Notes under the pieces: generated by a model
Seen by the model: only the letters and a program-made list of their open reading frames with translations
What the model was told of the DNA's origin: nothing
Databases searched by the model: none
From: WHSW01 sp963722175
GTDB taxonomy: Bacteria; Actinomycetota; Thermoleophilia; Solirubrobacterales; 70-9
Length of the DNA: 64,000 nucleotides
Direction of reading: 5' to 3'
Assembly (NCBI GenBank): GCA_963722175.1
Contig: CAVRKA010000007.1
Coordinates: 78,419 to 142,418 of the forward strand
Position numbers and translations under genes: made by a program
In this document: piece after piece, positions 56,562 to 64,000 of the stretch
How the letters are laid out: each line of letters starts with the position of its first letter
How positions within the stretch are numbered: position 1 is the stretch's first letter

Positions 56562-56772
56562 TCACTCCTGAGCCCAGTCGAGGAACACCCTGAGTGCCTT
56601 CAACCCGCATTCGGTCGAAATCTCGCTCGGTCAGGCTCGTGAACTCGAGATGGATCTCGACCGACCATCCGGGATTGTCGAGGGTCGTGATGTGGATGCC
56701 ATCGCCGTGTTCCCAGTCGCCGTTGCATTGCGACAGAAACCAGTCCTGGAGCTCTTCAAGTTCGCCGGCCAT
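56562..56772 (-). pseudogene. Remnant of an Imm53-like immunity gene
   Basis: The first 50 residues, LEELQDWFLSQCNGDWEHGDG and ITTLDNPGWSVEIHLEFT, match the Imm53 family of toxin-immunity proteins (usual length about 100). The family's C-terminal signature, ALRVFLDWAQE followed by TGA (56562-56564), is present in another frame. About 30 central residues are missing with a frame change near 56610. It is a decayed gene. No toxin gene is seen next to it; the IS1182 element occupies the downstream side. Confidence 0.7.
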
Positions 56773-56983
56773 TTGAAGCTCCAGGCTACCCCTGGAAAGT
56801 TCCGCTCCCCCTGCAGGGGACGACTCCTCGAACCGGGCCGCTTGTCACCGCCTCGCTCGGTGCGGTCGCGGGCACCCTTTGTGCGACAGCCTCCGCGCAA
56901 AGGAGGAGCGCCGCGAGTCGGCACGCCCTCGGGGTGGGCCACGTGATTTCCAACTCGCTTGGCTGTAAAGTCACTCACGCCAG
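56773..56983. other. Gap between Imm53 remnant and B12 riboswitch
   Basis: No gene is supported here. It contains a 12-bp palindrome CCCCTGCAGGGG (56808-56819) and a CCAGG-CTAC-CCCTGG-like hairpin just upstream. It must include the riboswitch-operon promoter, which I cannot place. Confidence 0.4.
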
Positions 56984-57095
56984 CACGACGGCACGAGTAA
57001 GCCGGTGAGAGTCCGGCACGGTCGCGCCACTGTGACCGGGGGACATCCAGCGAGGAGGTCACCCCGGAAGTCAGGACACTGAATCTCCCGTCGTG
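56984..57095 (+). ncRNA. Cobalamin riboswitch
   Basis: P1 is CACGACGG (56984-56991) paired with CCGTCGTG (57088-57095). Between them are the conserved blocks AAGCCGGTGAGAGTCCGGCACGG, the B12-box-like GCGCCACTGTGACC and the CCCCGGAAGTCAGGACAC segment. The element is compact (112 nt), closer to the smaller class II-like forms than to long btuB types. It precedes a strong ribosome site (TGGAGGT, 57131-57137) by about 35 bases, with a small GAAGG/CCTTC hairpin between. This suggests translational control. Confidence 0.88.
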
Positions 57096-57140
57096 GCCAC
57101 TCCTATTCGAAGGGACGCGCCATTCCTTCTGGAGGTCACT

Positions 57141-57338
57141 ATGAACAGCAGTGTCTTGCCGCCCGTCCCGTCGAGGGAGTTGGGCTCGCCGCTTCTCCTC
57201 TCCTCCGCGCTCTGCTCCAGGTCGAGCCGAGCATCGGTGCGCAGCGACCAGGATTGCGGTCCCGCTGACGAGCGCGGGTCCGGGACCCTCGCCGAAACTC
57301 CGCGCTGCGCGCCACCAGCTTCGTCGGAAAGCTCGTAG
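57141..57338 (+). CDS. Short leader ORF under the B12 riboswitch
   Basis: A 65-codon ORF with an excellent GGAGGT site 4 bases upstream of ATG. It ends 2 bases before the next start, so the two would be translationally coupled. The product is Ser/Pro/Arg-rich and low in complexity with no recognisable domain. It may be a leader peptide used to pass translational control on to the next gene, or a degraded gene. Confidence 0.45.
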   Translation: MNSSVLPPVPSRELGSPLLLSSALCSRSSRASVRSDQDCGPADERGSGTLAETPRCAPPASSESS

Positions 57339-57340
57339 CC

Positions 57341-58075
57341 ATGCGATATGTGATCGCAGGCGGCGGCGCGTACGGCGCTCACTACGTGACGAAGCTGCTT
57401 CAGGCGATCGACGCCGAGCGCATCGAGCTGGACGAGATCGTCGTCGTCGACCGCGACCCCGGCTGTCCGGTGGCAAAGGTTGCGGCTGTCGAGCCGGCCG
57501 TGCGTCTCGAGGTCAGCGACTGGCGAGGCTTCGCGGACCTGGTGTGGGCTGATCCCGACGGCTGGGCCGAGGACATCTGGATCCCCGCGCCGATTGCTCC
57601 CCACATCCTTGCGGATTGGGTGATCGACCGGGTCGAGGGTCTGACCGGGCTGGAAGCGGATGTCGAATGCTCGCCTACCGATCTGCCGGACCTTCCGTTT
57701 TCACAGCAGAGTCTGGACGGCCGGATCCTGCTCAGCCACGCGCCTGGCCGGTGTCCTCTCGATTGCATCGAGCCCGCGACGTGCGCGATTACGAAGGACA
57801 CCCGCTGGTGGGAGATGCGAGACACGCTCGCTGAGCTGATCGCACAAGCCGACTTGGGACTCGATATCGGACGAGTGGCAATGTTCTTCTGTCGGCACCA
57901 CTGCGATCCCTCCCAGCATGACGTCGGGGGCATTCCCTTCTCGACCATCTATGCCGAGACTGAACGAATCTGTCGCCACGCCAGGGATGGCGTGGACCAG
58001 GTGGGGGTCGCGACGTTCTCGTCGTGCCACGGCGTCTTGACGCGACTCAGGATCAGACAGGCGGCCCTGCAGTGA
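57341..58075 (+). CDS. Rossmann-like, Cys-rich protein under B12 riboswitch; unknown function
   Basis: A 244-residue protein. Residues 1-40 are a dinucleotide-binding Rossmann start (MRYVIAGGGAYGAHYVTKLL, later EIVVVDRDPG with the acidic strand end). The second half has metal-site-like motifs: GRCPLDCIEP, ATC, MFFCRHHCDPSQHD and FSSCHG. These seven clustered Cys/His residues suggest a metal or Fe-S centre. It is controlled by the upstream cobalamin riboswitch and overlaps the next gene (GTGA). I do not recognise the family. A B12-sparing or cobalt-linked role is only an inference from the riboswitch. Confidence 0.75.
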   Translation: MRYVIAGGGAYGAHYVTKLLQAIDAERIELDEIVVVDRDPGCPVAKVAAVEPAVRLEVSDWRGFADLVWADPDGWAEDIWIPAPIAPHILADWVIDRVEGLTGLEADVECSPTDLPDLPFSQQSLDGRILLSHAPGRCPLDCIEPATCAITKDTRWWEMRDTLAELIAQADLGLDIGRVAMFFCRHHCDPSQHDVGGIPFSTIYAETERICRHARDGVDQVGVATFSSCHGVLTRLRIRQAALQ

Positions 58076-58458
58076 CACAGGCGGACTCGCTTACCGTCGA
58101 GCTAGAGGCCTGGACGGGGCCGTGGGAGCCCGACGACCCCGACGCCAATCTCAAGGCAGACGTCGCGACTCACTCGCTTCTCGATCCGCTCGAAACCATC
58201 AGAGGGCTCTCGCGCTCTACCGGGATTCCGGTGGGGGCGCTTGTCCGCTACGTCCTATCGCGTTGGGCTACCGCCGGCAGCGGCGGTTTGCTCGAGCTAG
58301 GACCCATGATGACCGAGCGGCTTTGGGCCCCGGTCGCGACCGCGGAATCGACTGACGACGACGCTCAGCGGCTAGCGGCCTACCACCAGCTGCGCCAGAT
58401 GCTCTCCTGGCTGCGCTTCCCACTCGAGCACCAAGACGCGTACCCCGAGCAGAGCTAG
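58072..58458 (+). CDS. DUF6027-like protein, second gene of B12-riboswitch operon
   Basis: A 128-residue protein: VELEAWTGPWEPDDPDANLKADV, DPLETIRGLSRSTGIPVGALVRYVLSRWATAGSGGLLELGP, MLSWLRFPLEHQ. The middle region looks like a ribbon- or helix-rich regulator-type domain (GIPVGALVRYVL). From memory it matches the DUF6027 family, which has no known function. The GTG start overlaps the stop of the Rossmann-like gene, so both respond to the riboswitch. Confidence 0.7.
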   Translation: MTQADSLTVELEAWTGPWEPDDPDANLKADVATHSLLDPLETIRGLSRSTGIPVGALVRYVLSRWATAGSGGLLELGPMMTERLWAPVATAESTDDDAQRLAAYHQLRQMLSWLRFPLEHQDAYPEQS

Positions 58459-58533
58459 GTAGGTCTGCGCTCGGCGGCGTTGCTTTCGCGTGAGCACGAC
58501 ACTGCTCCTCGTCGCGCGAAGCGGCAGCCTGCA

Positions 58534-59478
58534 TCAGGTCCGGCGCTTCGGGGGCGGCTGGAGGTCGGGATCCTCGGCGATGGCACGGCGTAGCGCCTCG
58601 TCGAAGCCAACCGGCTGCACGTCCTCGAACAGTTCTGCGCCGGACCGGTCCGTGACGACCGTCGGCGCGGCGAGCCCTTCGATCAGCGGCCTGGCGATCC
58701 CCGCGTCGACCGGGGTGACCAAGCCGATCCACAACGACGATAACCACGGCGTGAGCAGCGGGACGGGCACCCGTGGGCGACGGCGGAGACCGAGCACGGC
58801 CGCCATGCGATCGAGCATCGCGCCGTAGCTCAGCACGTCCAGACCGCCGATCTGGATTTCCCGCCCGCTCGAGGCCGCGACCGATGGCGCCTGCGCGAGG
58901 TAGTCCAGCGTGTCGTCGATCGCGATCGGCTGTGTCTCGTTCTTCAGCCAGGCGGGAGCGATCATCGCCGGTAGTCGCTGCACCAGGTAGCGCAGCGTCC
59001 GGTAGGACTCGCTCTGCGCACCAACCACCATCCCGGCGCGGAAGTAAGTGAGCGGCGGTCCGTGCTCCGCGAGAGCGAGCGCCGTCTCGTGGCGGCTCCG
59101 GAGATGCTTGGACTGGGGGCGATCGCCGAGCCCGCCGAGATAGATGACTCGCTCGATTCCCTCCGCTCGAGCCATCTGCGCGAACGATGCCGCGGCCGCG
59201 CGCTCGTTCGCGACGAAGTCCCGGCCTCCGCCTCGCCCCATCGAGTGAATCAAGTAATAGGCGACGCTGACACCTTCTCCGGCCCCCCGCAGACTCTCGG
59301 GACGCAGGACGTCTCCCTCGTGCAGCGCGACGCCGGTCCGTTCCAACTGGCGCGCGCGGGAGCCAGCACGGTCCCGGACCATGCCACGCACCTCCCAGCC
59401 CGCTCGAACCAACGCCGACGCGAGCCGACCCCCCACGAAGCCGGTCGCGCCCGTCACGAGCGCCCGGCTGGCCATCAA
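58534..59478 (-). CDS. NAD(P)-binding SDR (NmrA/NDUFA9-like) protein
   Basis: A 314-residue atypical short-chain dehydrogenase: RALVTGATGFVGGRLASAL (nucleotide-binding), VRGMVRDR, YYLIHSMGRGG and ERVIYLGGLGD. No YxxxK pair is obvious at the usual place, so it may be a regulator or have a non-reductive role. Relatives often have a C-terminal DUF2867 domain that is missing here. Two ATGs stand at the start. Confidence 0.83.
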   Translation of the reverse strand: MMASRALVTGATGFVGGRLASALVRAGWEVRGMVRDRAGSRARQLERTGVALHEGDVLRPESLRGAGEGVSVAYYLIHSMGRGGGRDFVANERAAAASFAQMARAEGIERVIYLGGLGDRPQSKHLRSRHETALALAEHGPPLTYFRAGMVVGAQSESYRTLRYLVQRLPAMIAPAWLKNETQPIAIDDTLDYLAQAPSVAASSGREIQIGGLDVLSYGAMLDRMAAVLGLRRRPRVPVPLLTPWLSSLWIGLVTPVDAGIARPLIEGLAAPTVVTDRSGAELFEDVQPVGFDEALRRAIAEDPDLQPPPKRRT

Positions 59479-59683
59479 GGGCGGCCGGGAGTCAGCGCCG
59501 ATCGCATGTGCCGAAAGTAGCCGATTGTGGAAGCGGACGCGACCGGACGATCAGGTCGCGAGGCGCACGCTCTCCACGATTCGTGCGTCGTAGCGAGAAA
59601 CGAATCGGGCCAAATATCGGATTTAGGTGCGACGCACGGAGCTAGGCACGGCGCTGCTGCATCTCGCGCATTGCGACAGCGAC

Positions 59684-60310
59684 TTACCGACAGCGCCGCA
59701 CGCCAAGGTGGATTACCGCACGGCGTGCCGCGTTGGCTCCGTTTACGAAGATACGAAGCGGCACACAGCCAGGCGAGCTCGCCAGTACGCCCCCGGACCA
59801 AAACGTAACTGGCCGACCATCAGCGCTGCTTCCGGATGACTCGCCACGCCCACAGGCGACGAATTTCACGACGCGATGGGCGTCAGCCAGGCCAACCTGT
59901 CCACCGCCAAGCGGACCGTAGGCGAGTCCGGCGTCCTGTCGGGTTCGCCGAGACAGCTCCACCGTTACCCGGTGCCCGTTCCGGACCAGAAGCTGGAACT
60001 TCTGTCCGCCGGCATCGTGTCCGAACTCGGGAAAGAAGTACACCCTGCCCTTGCCTGCACCCATCATCGCCAATGGGCCGACTACAAGGTTGCGGCGATC
60101 GGTGAACGCGCCGGGGAAGCTGGCCTCCGACCGCGTCGAACACTTCTCGACCGCGACCTTCCGGCTCTCCTTGACCTCGACGTGGGCTGTCGTCGACGGT
60201 GCGCCGTCGGAGCGCACCGCGGTCTCTGAGCCGCCTGCGGTTGCGAGCGCCAGGGCAACGGCGGTTACCGCCGCGCTGCTGCCGACGATCGTGGCGCGAC
60301 GAGCAGTCAC
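59684..60310 (-). CDS. Exported protein of unknown function
   Basis: A 208-residue protein with a signal peptide (MTARRATIVGSSAAVTAVALALATAGG). The mature part is beta-rich with paired Cys and a GHRVTVELSRRTRQDAG strand region; FVACGRG and PGCVPLRIFV resemble the ends of extracellular beta sandwiches. No family recognised. Flanks of about 200 bp on each side hold no supported gene. Confidence 0.65.
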   Translation of the reverse strand: MTARRATIVGSSAAVTAVALALATAGGSETAVRSDGAPSTTAHVEVKESRKVAVEKCSTRSEASFPGAFTDRRNLVVGPLAMMGAGKGRVYFFPEFGHDAGGQKFQLLVRNGHRVTVELSRRTRQDAGLAYGPLGGGQVGLADAHRVVKFVACGRGESSGSSADGRPVTFWSGGVLASSPGCVPLRIFVNGANAARRAVIHLGVRRCR

Positions 60311-60508
60311 TCATCCATCGTACGTCTGCACGCCGCCGTCGCGTCCGTGATTGCGGCCGAAGACGTCAGGTAGTACTCGGCCAGTTCCGAGCGGCTGCCC
60401 GCGAGCGGCTTGTTCGCTGCCTCCCTACGCATGAGCCGAGGCGCTGCTCGTGGTCGCGCAAGGGAGCAGCGGCGATACCTTCGCGAAGCGATAGAAAGGG
60501 TGGACGGG

Positions 60509-61654
60509 ATGACCACTACTGACTTTCTGCTCTACGGCGACACCGAGCGCCACGCGGCGCTTCGCCACGAGTTGCCGATCGCGATCATGGACCCGTTCCT
60601 ACTCGGGGTGATCGACGGCCGCATCCACATCATGGCCAGCACCCTGGAGCGCGACCGGATCGCTACAGCCGCGCCCGACGCGGTCCTGCACGACGTGCGC
60701 GACCTCGGCTTCCAGAAGCTGATGGACAGCGACATGTCGCCCGACGAGATGTGGCTCGAGTTGACGAGCCGGGTTGCCGCGGCGATGGGGATCCGCGAGG
60801 CGCTCGCCGACCCGGAGATGCCGCTGGCCGTGGCCGACCGGCTGCGCGCCGACGGGATCGAGCTGACCCCGGATCGAGCAGCAGTCGCGGCGCGGCGGCG
60901 GGTAAAGACCGAGGCCGAGCTTGCCGGGATCCGCAGGGCGCAGCGCGCCGCCGAGGCGGGGATGCGCGCCGCCGCCGGGCTGCTGCGTCGCGCCGAGGCC
61001 GACGGCAACCAGCTGCGCCTCGACGGCGAGCCGCTCACGGCGGAGGCGATCCGCGCCGCGCTTCGCGACGCCTGCACCGCGCGAGGCGCGCCGGCGCCGC
61101 CGGACGTCATGGTCTGCTCGGGCTGGGATGGGTTCGGCCACGACCCGGGGTCGGGGCCGCGTCCCGCGGGGCTCCCGATCACGATCGATCTCTGGCCGCG
61201 CGACGAGGAGTCTGGATGCTGGGCCGACATGACCCGCACCTTCGTCGTCGGCGAGGTGCCGGACGAGGTACGCGAGCTCGAGCGCGTCGTCACTGAAGGA
61301 TTCGCGGCGGCCCGCGACGCCGTGCGCCCCGGGATCACGGGCAGGGAGCTACACGGGATCACCTGCGATGTGTTCGAGGGCGCGGGGTATCGCACCCAGC
61401 GCACCGGCCCGGCGGATGACGATCCGAACGGCGGCTTCCAGTTCGGTCTCGGCCACGGGGTTGGCCTCGAGGTCCACGAGGCTCCAAGCCTCGGCAGGCT
61501 CGGGCGGGAGCCGCTCGTCGCAGGCGACGTGGTCGCGATCGAGCCGGGGCTGTGGAAGGCGGGGCTGGGCGAGGTTCGCTTCGAGGACCTGCTGCTGGTC
61601 ACCGATGATGGCTCGACGACGCTGACCGAGTATCCCTACGACCTTGCGCCGTAA
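60509..61654 (+). CDS. M24-family metallopeptidase (Xaa-Pro aminopeptidase-like)
   Basis: A 381-residue protein with a creatinase-type N-terminal domain and a pita-bread C-terminal domain. Metal ligands appear as Asp in ITIDLWP, Asp in CWADMTRTF, His in GLGHGVGLEVHE, Glu in VVAIEPGLW and Glu in EVRFEDLLLV, the complete five-residue M24 set. The ATG at 60509 gives MTTTDFLLYGD; an upstream extension in frame has no support. Likely cytosolic dipeptide or Xaa-Pro hydrolase. Confidence 0.87.
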   Translation: MTTTDFLLYGDTERHAALRHELPIAIMDPFLLGVIDGRIHIMASTLERDRIATAAPDAVLHDVRDLGFQKLMDSDMSPDEMWLELTSRVAAAMGIREALADPEMPLAVADRLRADGIELTPDRAAVAARRRVKTEAELAGIRRAQRAAEAGMRAAAGLLRRAEADGNQLRLDGEPLTAEAIRAALRDACTARGAPAPPDVMVCSGWDGFGHDPGSGPRPAGLPITIDLWPRDEESGCWADMTRTFVVGEVPDEVRELERVVTEGFAAARDAVRPGITGRELHGITCDVFEGAGYRTQRTGPADDDPNGGFQFGLGHGVGLEVHEAPSLGRLGREPLVAGDVVAIEPGLWKAGLGEVRFEDLLLVTDDGSTTLTEYPYDLAP

Positions 61655-61750
61655 GCGGGCCCGGCAGGCTTCGAACGGAGTGCGCTTCCCGGATTCGCGC
61701 GAAGGAGGAGCGGGTGCGCCCCCCGAAAACACACGAAAAGCATGGCGGAT

Positions 61751-63068
61751 TCAAACCACCGCCGCACCACCCAAGAGAGTCAGCGACCCGCTGACGAACG
61801 AAGGAGGTGCGGCGATGCCAAAGGGCCATCCGCTGAGCGAGACCGCGAAGGACCGGATCTGGGAGCTGCGAGCACAAGGGCTGAGCGAGCGCGAGATCGC
61901 TCGTCAACTGAAGCTCGGCCAGAACACGGTGAGCATCTATCTGCGAGCGGTTGGCGGCATCCGGCCGCGGGCTCGCCGGCGCGCCGAGAGATCTCTGAGC
62001 CTCGCAGAGCGCGAGGAGATCTCGCGGGCGATCGCCGGCGGTCAGTCGGCTCGCGCGATCGCCGGCGCGCTGGGCCGTCGCACACAACGATCGCCCGTGA
62101 GATCGAACGCTGCGGCGGGCGGCAGCGCTACCGCGCCCACGCCGCCGAGCGCGAGGCCTGGCGTCGGGCCCGGCGGCCGCGCCCGACCAAGCTCGAGCTC
62201 TGCGCCGAGCTTCGCCGACGTCGGTCGAAGAGCGCCTTCGACGACGACAACTCCCCCGAGCAGATCGCGGGCTGGCTGCGAATCGAATACCCCGACAATG
62301 AGGCGATGCAGGTCTCCCACGAGACGATCTACCGAGCGCTCTACGTCCAGGCCAGAGGGACGTTCAAACGCGAGCTCACCCAGCACCTGCGAAGGGGCCG
62401 CTCCAAACGATATGCCCGCTCGCAGTCGTCAAAGCGCTCCGGCCAGGGCAAGATCTCAGAGATGGTGATGATCTCCGAGCGCCCGCCCGAGGTCGAAGAC
62501 CGAGCGGTCCCCGGCCATTGGGAGGGCGACCTGCTGATGGGCACCAAAAACAACGCGATCGCCACGCTGGTCGAGCGCTCGACCCGTTACTGCCAGTTGG
62601 TCGCGCTGCCCGAGGGAGCCACCGCAGAGCGCGTCTGCGAGGCGCTCAAGGCCAGCATCACCACCCTGCCCGCCCAGCTTCGCCGCTCGCTGACCTGGGA
62701 TCAGGGCTCGGAGATGTCAGAGCACCGGCGCTTCAGCGTCGAGACCGGCGTCGACGTCTACTTCTGCGATCCCCAAAGCCCCTGGCAGCGGGGCTCGAAC
62801 GAGAACACCAACGGATTGCTTCGCCAGTACTTCCCGAAGGGCAAGAGCCTCGAGGGGATCGGCCAGGGGCACCTCGACGAGGTCGCCGCCAAGCTCAACC
62901 GCCGGCCGCGAAAGACACTCGGGTTTCGGACCCCTGCCGAGAAGCTCACCGAGCTGATCGACGGGCTCGCCGAGCGCTGATCTCGCTACGGCCTTCGGCC
63001 TTCGCTCGACAGCGCTCGGACCAGATGAGACGATGCGAAACGTCAGGGGTGGTGCATTGACCGGTTGA
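61751..63068 (+). mobile_element. IS30-family insertion sequence
   Basis: Imperfect 22-bp terminal inverted repeats bound the element: 61751-61772 and the reverse complement of 63047-63068. They match at 15 of 22 positions, including the inner nine GCACCACCC. They enclose one IS30 transposase gene with its own AAGGAGGTG site. Length 1318 bp, slightly long for IS30. No clear target duplication is seen. Confidence 0.65.
61815..62980 (+). pseudogene. IS30 transposase, frameshifted
   Basis: The N-terminal part (GHPLSETAKDRIWELRAQGLSEREIARQLKLGQNTVSIYL, then the second HTH GQSARAIAGALGR) and the rest (SHTTIAREI, SPEQIAGWL, GHWEGDLLMG, LTWDQGSEM, SPWQRGSNENTNGLLRQYFPKG, KLNRRPRKTLGF) lie in two frames. 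The switch is near 62076, where one base appears missing in GGCCGTCGCAC (expected GGCCGGTCGCAC). The DDE residues are all present, so only this indel disables it. It could be a natural inactivation or a sequence error. Confidence 0.85.
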
Positions 63069-63113
63069 GGTCAAGATGGAAAGTGCAACTTTCGAGGGAT
63101 ACTGGCGAGCACG

Positions 63114-63365
63114 ATGTCGCGTGAGAACGTGGCGCTGTTTCGGGAGGCGATCGACGCGTACAACCGGCGCGACCGTGCACCCTGGCTGGGCATTACGACG
63201 CGCACATTCCGCAACCCGGGGAACTCGAACAGGGTCGGCGCGATCTTCGACGGCGTTCCCGACCTCGAGACCTTCGAGCAGGGCCTGCAGAGCGACGGAG
63301 CGGCGGAGGCAATGAAGCACGACGGTGTGCGCCCCGAGACGATCGTGACTCTGGTCGAGGTGTAG
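63114..63365 (+). CDS. Chimeric remnant: SnoaL-like N-terminus joined to a dimeric-barrel C-terminus
   Basis: An 83-residue ORF. The first 25 residues (MSRENVALFREAIDAYNRRDRAP) are the start of a SnoaL-like protein, while the rest (RTFRNPGNSNRVGAIFD, DLETFEQGLQSDGAAEAMK, VRPETIVTLVE) matches the C-terminal half of small ferredoxin-fold monooxygenase-like proteins. The joint near residue 28 looks like a deletion fusion. It lies 45 bp downstream of the IS30 end. Functional status unclear. Confidence 0.5.
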   Translation: MSRENVALFREAIDAYNRRDRAPWLGITTRTFRNPGNSNRVGAIFDGVPDLETFEQGLQSDGAAEAMKHDGVRPETIVTLVEV

Positions 63366-63499
63366 CCCCCTGCGCGCGACGATGCCCGGCTCCTGGCCGG
63401 GTCGATCACTCGTGGGTGGATACGCGGGTAGTAACAGTGGTACCGGCTGAACGACGCTTACCCCCGGCGCCGACAAGAAGGTGAGATGATGAGGCGGCA

Positions 63500-63928
63500 G
63501 TGGGAAAGCATGTGGCGATAGCTCTCGGCACCCTGGCGCTCACCGCTGGGATCGCGGCGAGCGGCTGCAGCGGAGGCTCGGACACCGACGCGGAAAGCCC
63601 GGCCGCCGACGCGGAAAGCCCGGTCGCCGACGCGGAAAGCCCGGTCGCCGACGCGGAACGCCCGGTCGACAGCTCGGGGTTCCGTGCCGAGTTCAAGGAA
63701 CGCTTCGGTGTCCCACCCAACGAGGAATCACCGTCGTGGTACCGACACATCACCGCGATCAACATGGGTAACCGGTACCTCGAAATCACGACGGATCTCG
63801 GCCCGAAGCAGGGCGAGAAGACGGCCCTCGCGATCTGTCGGGAGGCTACCGGGATCGCTTTCGACTTCGGAATCCAGGGTGCCAAAGTGAAGGGTTCGGA
63901 CGGCGTGCTGCTGGTGGGATGCGCGTGA
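63500..63928 (+). CDS. Lipoprotein with repeat linker
   Basis: A 142-residue protein from a GTG start. The signal ends with the lipobox ASGC (Cys about 23), followed by four copies of DAESPVA. The globular part (FRAEFKERFGVPPNEES, YRHITAINMGNRYLEITTDL, AICREATGIAFDFGI) has the two-Cys layout of many small actinobacterial lipoproteins. Function unknown. Confidence 0.72.
   Translation: MGKHVAIALGTLALTAGIAASGCSGGSDTDAESPAADAESPVADAESPVADAERPVDSSGFRAEFKERFGVPPNEESPSWYRHITAINMGNRYLEITTDLGPKQGEKTALAICREATGIAFDFGIQGAKVKGSDGVLLVGCA
63590..63668. repeat. Four tandem 21-bp repeats
   Basis: The unit GACGCGGAAAGCCCGGTCGCC recurs four times head to tail; the first copy has one change and the last two changes and is cut short. 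It codes the DAESPVA linker of the lipoprotein. Confidence 0.85.
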
Positions 63929-64000
63929 CACGCCTACAGAAGATCGCCTAAGCCGTCCGCCCCCTTAACGCGGGTGGACGCTCGGAAGTAGCGCGTTGGA

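Noticed and set aside
56984..57095. tRNA or T-box in place of the cobalamin riboswitch
   Set aside because: No cloverleaf or specifier loop forms, while the P1 pairing and the GCGCCACTG and AAGCCGGTGAGAGTCCGGC blocks match the B12 class.
61655..61760. A tmRNA end before the IS30 element (segment ending CCGCACCA)
   Set aside because: No tmRNA 5' core or tag reading frame is present; the CCGCACCACCC stretch fits the IS inverted repeat.
63590..63668. A short CRISPR array
   Set aside because: The repeats are contiguous 21-bp units in frame inside a lipoprotein gene with no spacers.

Overview
The window is about 70% G+C with strong third-position GC bias. It carries several features common in Actinobacteria: GTP and leaderless-type starts, a LexA box of the CGAAC-type, class II DAHP synthase, an Rv2578c-type radical SAM protein, GTP-dependent PEP carboxykinase and many SnoaL-like proteins beginning 'MSQE/MSRE'. 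I infer an actinobacterium of the Thermoleophilia (Solirubrobacterales-like) type; this placement is an inference, not a computed one.

Region 1-5.3 kb: central carbon genes, namely GTP-type PEP carboxykinase (cut by the window edge), a flavin amine oxidase, sucC, sucD and a small FixX-like ferredoxin. All except the ferredoxin are broken by many single-base indels. In sucCD every indel I could place is a +1 insertion. Because four neighbouring genes are affected and the next 20 kb is clean, I read this as poor sequence at a contig end rather than gene decay.

Region 5.3-25 kb: two small exported proteins, a glycosyltransferase, an asparagine-synthase-like protein, a VOC protein, an acyl-CoA synthetase/MFS pair, and a minus-strand acetate module (DUF485-actP-acs, then DUF4389 and an M48 protease). 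A second MFS gene follows. A ZTP riboswitch then precedes glyA, which overlaps a class II DAHP synthase gene. A two-gene ABC exporter ends the region.

Region 25-54 kb: a radical SAM gene whose LexA operator overlaps its start codon but whose Fe-S motif is split by a 9-bp insertion with an in-frame TAG. Next come HtrA and a MhqR/MhqO/MhqD-like quinone-detoxification module with two palindromic operators. These are followed by an aminotransferase, a GST, a GH9 enzyme, a YyaL-like protein and a DUF1800-DUF1501-cupredoxin operon. The rest holds a CocE-type hydrolase, an exported 17-residue-repeat protein, glutamine synthetase, a sulfatase, a convergent pair of paralogous exported Cys proteins, an RlpA-like protein and an MFS gene. 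rnpB, lexA and tRNA-Leu(GAG) close the region.

Region 54.9-64 kb is accessory: an IS1182-type transposase, a decayed Imm53 immunity gene, a cobalamin riboswitch over a two-gene operon of unknown function, an SDR protein, an M24 peptidase, a frameshifted IS30 element, a chimeric gene remnant and a lipoprotein with 21-bp repeats. The strongest candidates for something undescribed are the B12-riboswitch operon and the exported repeat and paralog proteins.
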